64,000 bases of DNA from Diadema setosum (Eukaryota > Echinodermata > Echinoidea > Diadematoida > Diadematidae). Shown piece after piece: positions 58,973-64,000 of the stretch; the first letter of the stretch is position 1, and every line of letters starts with the position of its first letter. Under the pieces are notes generated by a model. It was not told the DNA's origin and made no database searches. It saw only the letters and a program-made list of their open reading frames with translations. The position numbers and the translations under genes are program-made. The stretch spans positions 22,271,309-22,335,308 of the forward strand of contig NC_092698.1 in the NCBI RefSeq assembly GCF_964275005.1. Direction: 5' to 3'.

Positions 58973-60681
58973 AAGTGAATTTTACATGCTTCCTAAAATT
59001 CACAAACTTCCTAAATTGGTAGCTAGTGTGACTGACTGTAATGAGAATGATGGGGGAAACCCGAATGATGCGCAAGAAGTGGTATCAGGGGATATCAAAA
59101 GCAAAAGAGCACCACATTATTCCTCCTGGCAGACCCATTATTTCAAGTGTAAAATGCCTTACGGAGTGTATGTCAGAGTATGTCGACAAAAAACTTCAGA
59201 CATGCTTACCTAATATCAGAAGTTATGTTAAAGACACCACAGACTTCTTGAACAAGATAAACTCTACCGAAATTACGAAGGGATGCACTCTTGTGACTAT
59301 GGATGTGAAAAGCTTATATACCAACATACCTCATGAGGAAGGTGTTCAGGCTTTGCAATCCTTCTTGCGTCGTCATTCGGAATATTCTCATGCTGAAATT
59401 GACGACTTAGCGACATTGGCAGAATTCATCCTCAAACACAACTATTTCAAGTTTGATGGTGAATATTTTCTTCAAAGCAAAGGTACTGCAATGGGTACAA
59501 AAATGGCTCCCGCTTACGCAAACATCTTCATGGCCGAGTTGGAGGAGGACTTTCTCTCAAAATCCCATCTTCAACCCAGTTTGTACCTCCGGTACATAGA
59601 TGATATTTTCATGATATGGCCACATGATACCAATGACCTCAAATCCTTTCATGAAAGGTTTGATTCACACGATGGTAACATCAAATTCACCATGGAAAGT
59701 TCACAAGAGAAAGTCCACTTCCTTGACGTCACGGTCACTCTTTCCCCAAATGGGCAGAAACTCCAAACATCGGTGTACACTAAGCCGACTGACTCCTTCA
59801 CCTATCTTAATTATAACTCATTCCATCCTACGCACATCAAGGAGTCAATAGTATACAGCCAACTATTGAGGTACAAAAGAATAACATCCGACCCTCATAC
59901 CTACGAATCGGATGCACTGCAACTAGGCAGGCATTTCATTGAGCGCGGTTATCCGATCAACTTGATCAAGAAATCCATGGAAAGGGTGAGCCGAAAAAGT
60001 AGAGAGGCTCTTCTCGTACAAAAAAGAAAAAACAAAGGGGAAGAAGCAGTCCCCTTTGTCTCCACGTATCACCCGAAAGGTCGCCAACTTGCCCTTACAA
60101 TCAAGAAAGAGTGGCCCACAATCACGGTCGACGAAAAACTTGCTAAAATCATGCCTAGGGCCCCCCTACATGCACAGAGGCAGCCGCCCAGTCTGAAAAG
60201 ATTACTGGTGAGGAATCAGCTACCCGGCCCACCTCAACCTAGAGGTAACAAACAATGTGGCAAAACGCGCTGTCAGATATGCACTCACATAATAACGGAT
60301 AACTCCGTACAGCTCTCATCTGATTATACCATCTATCCTCCTGCTCACAACTGTGATTCAAGTAACGTTTTGTATTGTTTTCTTTGTAACAAATGCCCTG
60401 GAGTAGCCTATATTGGTGAAACAAGTACAAGTTTCAGAATGCGATTCAATAACCACAGATGTACAATCAGGCAACGCCGAACCGGTTTCCCAGTAGCCGA
60501 GCATTTCAGCCAAACCGACCATTCCTTAAGTGATCTTAAGATCTGCCTCTTCGGAGGCGGGTATAAATCCGCGGATGAGAGAAAATTGGCTGAACTGCGC
60601 GCTATAATTCGTAGCAAGAGTTTTCAGACTGGGCTGAACAGAGACCTGTCATGGCTAGGCAAATATAGTTTCTATAAGTAG
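58973..60681 (+). CDS. Penelope ORF, RT and GIY-YIG part (plus copy)
   Basis: Resumes at SEFYMLPKIHKLPKLVAS and carries the same RT motifs (DVKSLYTNIPHEEG, GTAMGTKMAPAYANIF, YIDDIFMIW) and nuclease (GVAYIGETSTSFRMRF) as the minus copy, ending WLGKYSFYK at 60681. The long open part runs from about 59098. Short insertions near its start are described as scars. Confidence 0.88.
59045..59069 (+). repeat. transposon excision scar 1
   Basis: A 7-base direct repeat gaatgat (59045-59051 and 59063-59069) encloses gggggaaaccc. The minus copy has a single gaatgat and no insert. The enclosed bases equal the first bases of the neighbouring transposon (ggggga..) joined to its last (..accc). Confidence 0.7.
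59083..59097 (+). repeat. transposon excision scar 2
   Basis: A 5-base direct repeat tatca (59083-59087 and 59093-59097) encloses gggga; the minus copy has a single tatca here. The enclosed bases again match the start of the neighbouring transposon. Confidence 0.5.
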
Positions 60682-60805
60682 TATATCTCTTTGTCTCTGC
60701 GCCTCAATTTAGGCCCAATTCGATAAAGTTTACCGGCTATTACTCAAACATGCCTTTAGAATGTTTTATCTGCATATTTTAATCGTTATGCTCTCTTCGG
60801 GTTGC

Positions 60806-61203
60806 TATATGTTTTGCGCGGCTGGTAAACGATCAGTTTGATTTGAAAATGTCTATGTCTTGCTATACTTCTTATGCATTTTATGATACATTGTTACGTC
60901 ATAATTGAATTTAAAGATTTTGCACTCATGAAGAAAACGCAAATTTTGAGCTAACAACCGTGCGTGTTGGTATGTATTTTGCGCGGCTGCATCATGGTAA
61001 ACGATCAGTTTGATTTCAAAATGTCTATGTCTTACTTCTTATGCATTTTATGATACATTGTTACGTCATAATTGAGTTTAAGGATTTTGCACTCATGAAG
61101 ATAGCGCAAATTTTGAGCTAACAACCGTGCGTGTTGGTATGTATTTTGCGCGGCTGGTAAACGATCAGTTTGATTTGAAAATGTCTATGTCTTACTTCTT
61201 ATG
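60806..61203 (+). repeat. Penelope 3' terminal array, left of the LINE
   Basis: More than two units of the 165-bp repeat in plus orientation, each with ttacgtcataattga and gctaacaaccgtgcgtgttg. One unit has gcatcatg inserted, as in the minus copy at 53816-53823, so the arrays correspond unit by unit. Confidence 0.92.
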
Positions 61204-63873
61204 GACAGCGGCTGCTGCTGGAGCTGTGCTGCCATCGTGGTCTGTGTGTGACAAACACCTACTTCAAAGGTAAAGAACGCCACAAAGTCTCCTGGAGACA
61301 TCCACGGTCTCAACACTGGCACCAACTTGATCTTGTCATCACCAAGCGTACAGACCTTAGCAGTGTTCTCCACACACGGAGCTATCACAGCGCAGACTGC
61401 GACTCAGATCACTCCCTCGTCAGTAGCAAAGTGAGATTGATGACAAAGAAAATACATCGAACCAAAACCAAAGGTCTCCCACGCATCAACACCTGCTGCA
61501 TCAACGACCTCGAGAGATGTCGACGATTTCATGACACGTTCAGTGAGAAAATGATCACTTCAATTCCAAATGACAATGATATTGATAGTAAATGGTGCCA
61601 CCTTAGGGATACTATCTACTCCTCAGCCTTCTCTGTGTTCGGGAAGAAGGAACGTCGGAGCGAAGATTGGTACGAAACTCACTGGGATGTGATGCAATCA
61701 GATGTTGAAGCCAAGAGGAAAGCCCTGCTGGCCTACAAGCAGAACCCCATCTCTAGCACACACGATGTCCTAAGAACTGCTCGCAACAAGGTTCAACAGA
61801 CTGCGCGCCGTTGTGCTAATGACTACTGGTTGAACCTGTGCCGCAGGATTCAGACAGCTGCAGTCAGCGGAAATACCAGGGACATGTACGACAGCATTAA
61901 AGCTGCAATCGGTCCCACCGCCATCAAGACTGCACCACTGAAGACAAAGACTGGAGAAGCCATCACAGATCAATGTAAGCAGCTTGAACGCTGGGTAGAA
62001 CATTACCTGGAACTTTATGCAGCCCAAAATAAGGTAACAGATGCTGCCTTGGACACCTTACCTAGCCTTTCAATCATGGAGGAGCTGGATGCCCTGCCTA
62101 CAAAAGAAGAACTCAGCAAAGCCATTGACCGTCTATCCTGCGGGAAGGCTCCTGGAAATGATGGTATCCCACCAGAAGTTCTAAAGAGCGGCAAGCCAGT
62201 ACTACTGCAACATCTCCATGAGCTCTTGTGTCTTTGCTGGGAAAAAGGCCACGTACCCCAAGATATGCGTGATGCCAGTATCATCACTGTCTACAAGAAC
62301 AGGGGAGACCGCAGTGACTGCAACAACTATAGAGGCATCTCTCTCCTAAGTGTTGTGGGAAAAGTCTTCGCACGTGTAGTTCTGGCACGCCTGCAGAGTC
62401 TTGCCTCCCGGGTGTATCCAGAGTCACAGTGCGGCTTCAGGGCAGGCCGATCTACAGTAGACATGATCTTCTCACTACGCCAGCTGCAGGAGAAGTGCCG
62501 TGAGCAGCAAAAGCCGCTGTACATTGCCTTCATAGACCTGACGAAAGCCTTTGACCTGGTCAGCCGAAGTGGACTCTTTAGTCTCCTGCAGAGGATTGGA
62601 TGCCCCCCGAGACTGCTCCAAATTATCATTTCCTTTCACGAGAACATGCAAAGTAGAGTCTGCTACAACGGGAGAACTTCTGATGCCTTCCCTGTGAACA
62701 GCGGTGTGAAGCAAGGCTGTGTCCTCGCACCGACACTTTTCGGAATCTTCTTCTCCATGCTCCTTCAGTACGCCTTTGTTGACTGCACAGAGGGAATCTA
62801 CATCCGTACCAGAGCGGATGGGAAGCTATTCAACATCGCCCGACTGCATGCCAGAACCAAAGTTAGAGAGGTTCTTATCCAAGAAATGCTGTTCGCTGAC
62901 GACGCTGCTCTGGTATCGCACACAGAAGCGGGATTGCAGAGGCTTGTTGATTGTCTGTCCCATGCCTGTAACGAATTTGGACTAACCATCAGCCTGAAAA
63001 AGACTAAGATCTTGACCCAAGGCACTGACTCTCCTCCAGACATCTCCATTAATGTCGCACATCTGGAAGAAGTGGACTCTTTCACCTACCTTGGTTCAGC
63101 AATCTCCAGTTCCCTCTCCCTTGACAATGAGATAAGCAATAGGATAGGGAAAGCTACTGCAGTCATGGCCAAACTGAACAGGCGCGTATGGAACAACAGT
63201 CAGCTGACCAAGAACACCAAGCTCTGCGTTTACCAAGCCTGCGTCCTCAGCACCCTGCTATACGGCTCTGAGTCCTGGGCAACATATGCTAGCCAGGAGA
63301 AGAGGCTCAACACCTTTCACCTCCGTTGCCTCAGACGACTCCTGCACATAAAATGGCAGGATAGGGTGACAAATGCAGAGGTCCTCCAGCGTGCCGGCAT
63401 TCCCAGCATGTTTTCACTCCTCAGCCAGAGACGCCTGAAGTGGTTGGGTCATGTGCGTCGAATGGAACCAGGTCGCATCCCGAAGGACATGCTGTATGGA
63501 GAGCTAAGCGAGGGGTCTCGTCCCATGAGAAGGCCGCATCTCCGCTTCAAAGATGTGTGCAAACGTGACATGAAGACGATGGACATCAACACCAACACAT
63601 GGGAAGGTGTAGCTGAGGATCGTCCGCTATGGAGAGGCACCGTCAGGGAGGGCGTTCAGAGAGCTGAAGCTGTAAGGCATGTACAGCAGACCGACAGGAG
63701 AGCTAAGAGAAAGGCACGGGCAGTCTTAGTATTGGCCCCAACAGACTTCATCTGCTGCAAGTGCTCTAAGGATTGCCATTCAAGAGTGGGGCTTTACAGC
63801 CACTCAAGGCAGTGCAAACTTCTTGCCTAGCTAGTGCTACGCCATCGTTTCTCGAGACGAATGGATGCCAACC
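61204..63873 (+). mobile_element. LINE inserted in the Penelope array, 10-bp target duplication
   Basis: 2670 bp between two copies of acttcttatg (61194-61203 and 63874-63883). The target is the Penelope repeat unit, which resumes without loss. The 5' end is truncated inside the endonuclease domain; there is no poly-A tail, the 3' end being cgaatggatgcca. The frame is still open from the truncation point to the stop, so the insertion is young. Confidence 0.92.
61206..63830 (+). CDS. LINE endonuclease (partial)/reverse transcriptase
   Basis: Open for about 874 codons from the 5' truncation. First the C-terminal end of an APE-type endonuclease (HKVSWRHPRSQHWHQLDLVI, SDHSLVSSKV), then RT motifs: CGKAPGNDGIPPEVLK, NNYRGISLLSVVGKVFARVV, QCGFRAGRSTVDMIFSL, motif A FIDLTKAFDLVSR, motif B GVKQGCVLAPTLFGIFFSML, motif C MLFADDAALV, then YLGSAISSS and a C-terminal region with RRLKWLGHVRRM. 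It closes with a zinc-finger-like CCKCSKDCHSRVGLYSHSRQC-type end (C-x2-C ... H-x4-C). Catalytic aspartates are intact. The family is the widespread metazoan endonuclease-reverse transcriptase group; I leave the clade open. First methionine is at about 61248, but the natural start was lost with the 5' end. Confidence 0.92.
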   Translation, partial: QRLLLELCCHRGLCVTNTYFKGKERHKVSWRHPRSQHWHQLDLVITKRTDLSSVLHTRSYHSADCDSDHSLVSSKVRLMTKKIHRTKTKGLPRINTCCINDLERCRRFHDTFSEKMITSIPNDNDIDSKWCHLRDTIYSSAFSVFGKKERRSEDWYETHWDVMQSDVEAKRKALLAYKQNPISSTHDVLRTARNKVQQTARRCANDYWLNLCRRIQTAAVSGNTRDMYDSIKAAIGPTAIKTAPLKTKTGEAITDQCKQLERWVEHYLELYAAQNKVTDAALDTLPSLSIMEELDALPTKEELSKAIDRLSCGKAPGNDGIPPEVLKSGKPVLLQHLHELLCLCWEKGHVPQDMRDASIITVYKNRGDRSDCNNYRGISLLSVVGKVFARVVLARLQSLASRVYPESQCGFRAGRSTVDMIFSLRQLQEKCREQQKPLYIAFIDLTKAFDLVSRSGLFSLLQRIGCPPRLLQIIISFHENMQSRVCYNGRTSDAFPVNSGVKQGCVLAPTLFGIFFSMLLQYAFVDCTEGIYIRTRADGKLFNIARLHARTKVREVLIQEMLFADDAALVSHTEAGLQRLVDCLSHACNEFGLTISLKKTKILTQGTDSPPDISINVAHLEEVDSFTYLGSAISSSLSLDNEISNRIGKATAVMAKLNRRVWNNSQLTKNTKLCVYQACVLSTLLYGSESWATYASQEKRLNTFHLRCLRRLLHIKWQDRVTNAEVLQRAGIPSMFSLLSQRRLKWLGHVRRMEPGRIPKDMLYGELSEGSRPMRRPHLRFKDVCKRDMKTMDINTNTWEGVAEDRPLWRGTVREGVQRAEAVRHVQQTDRRAKRKARAVLVLAPTDFICCKCSKDCHSRVGLYSHSRQCKLLA

Positions 63874-64000
63874 ACTTCTTATGCATTTTATGATGCATTT
63901 TATGATACATTGTTACGTCATAATTGAGTTTAAGGATTTTGCACTTATGAAGATAGCGCAAATTATGAGCTAACAACCGTGCGTGTTGGTATGTATTTTG
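63874..64000 (+). repeat. Penelope 3' terminal array, right of the LINE, cut by the window end
   Basis: Begins with the second target-duplication copy and continues the repeat unit (gcattttatgatgcatttta, ttacgtcataattgag, gctaacaaccgtgcgtgttg). The unique end of the element is expected beyond base 64000. Confidence 0.92.

Larger units (their letters stand above)
56300..64000 (+). mobile_element. Penelope-like element, plus copy with two later insertions, runs off the window
   Basis: Starts inside a terminal repeat unit right after the T-run at 56281-56299. It has two tandem units and the unique part (to 56812), the full N-terminal coding part (from 56814), a DNA transposon insertion (57908-58972), the RT/nuclease part (to 60681), then the 3' repeat array from 60806, split by a LINE (61204-63873) and resuming at 63874. 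It is head to head with the minus copy, and the shared bodies form a near-perfect inverted repeat of more than 2.2 kb. The coding part is interrupted by the insertion and by short scars, so it is broken. Confidence 0.9.

Overview
The window looks like AT-rich nuclear DNA of a marine invertebrate deuterostome, most likely an echinoderm. The reasons are the intron-rich host genes, a talin whose exons match the C-terminal quarter of animal talins almost residue for residue, a standard metazoan tRNA-Gln, and a dense load of LINEs, foldback elements and Penelope-like retroelements. No species marker is present, so the organism call is inference.

Layout. 1-29285 (+): the last 12 exons of a talin gene (about 626 residues, rod domain R10 to the C-terminal dimerisation helix and stop). 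Its long introns hold foldback (MITE-like) elements, tandem duplications and microsatellites. 29286-36058: talin 3' UTR plus intergenic DNA with no gene I can support. 36059-40993 (-): a protein kinase gene with a C-terminal kinase domain of the non-RD type. Its N-terminal part was enlarged by a tandem duplication of an exon pair. 41255-42066: 3' fragment of a LINE. 43162-43233 (-): tRNA-Gln(UUG). 44049-50915 (+): a candidate gene for a small secreted protein (CRE plus TATA promoter, signal-peptide exon, cysteine-rich exon, acidic exon, tentative last exon), with a 5'-truncated LINE (48570-50785) in its last intron.

53108-64000 is a nest of mobile elements. Two nearly identical Penelope-like elements (reverse transcriptase plus GIY-YIG endonuclease) lie head to head: a 5'-truncated minus copy (53108-56280) and a longer plus copy (56300 to beyond the window end). 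Both carry a terminal region made of about 165-bp tandem repeats followed by a unique part with a hammerhead-ribozyme-like core. The plus copy was later hit by a 1.07-kb DNA transposon (57908-58972). Two short scars, one of which fits the ends of the same transposon family, lie close by. A 2.67-kb LINE with an open reading frame (61204-63873) then landed in its repeat array with a 10-bp target duplication.

The host genes have no visible functional link to each other. The most distinctive signals are the layered Penelope locus with its ribozyme-like motif and excision scars, the phase-symmetric exon-pair duplication in the kinase gene, and the CRE/TATA-driven secreted-protein gene that I could not assign to a family.
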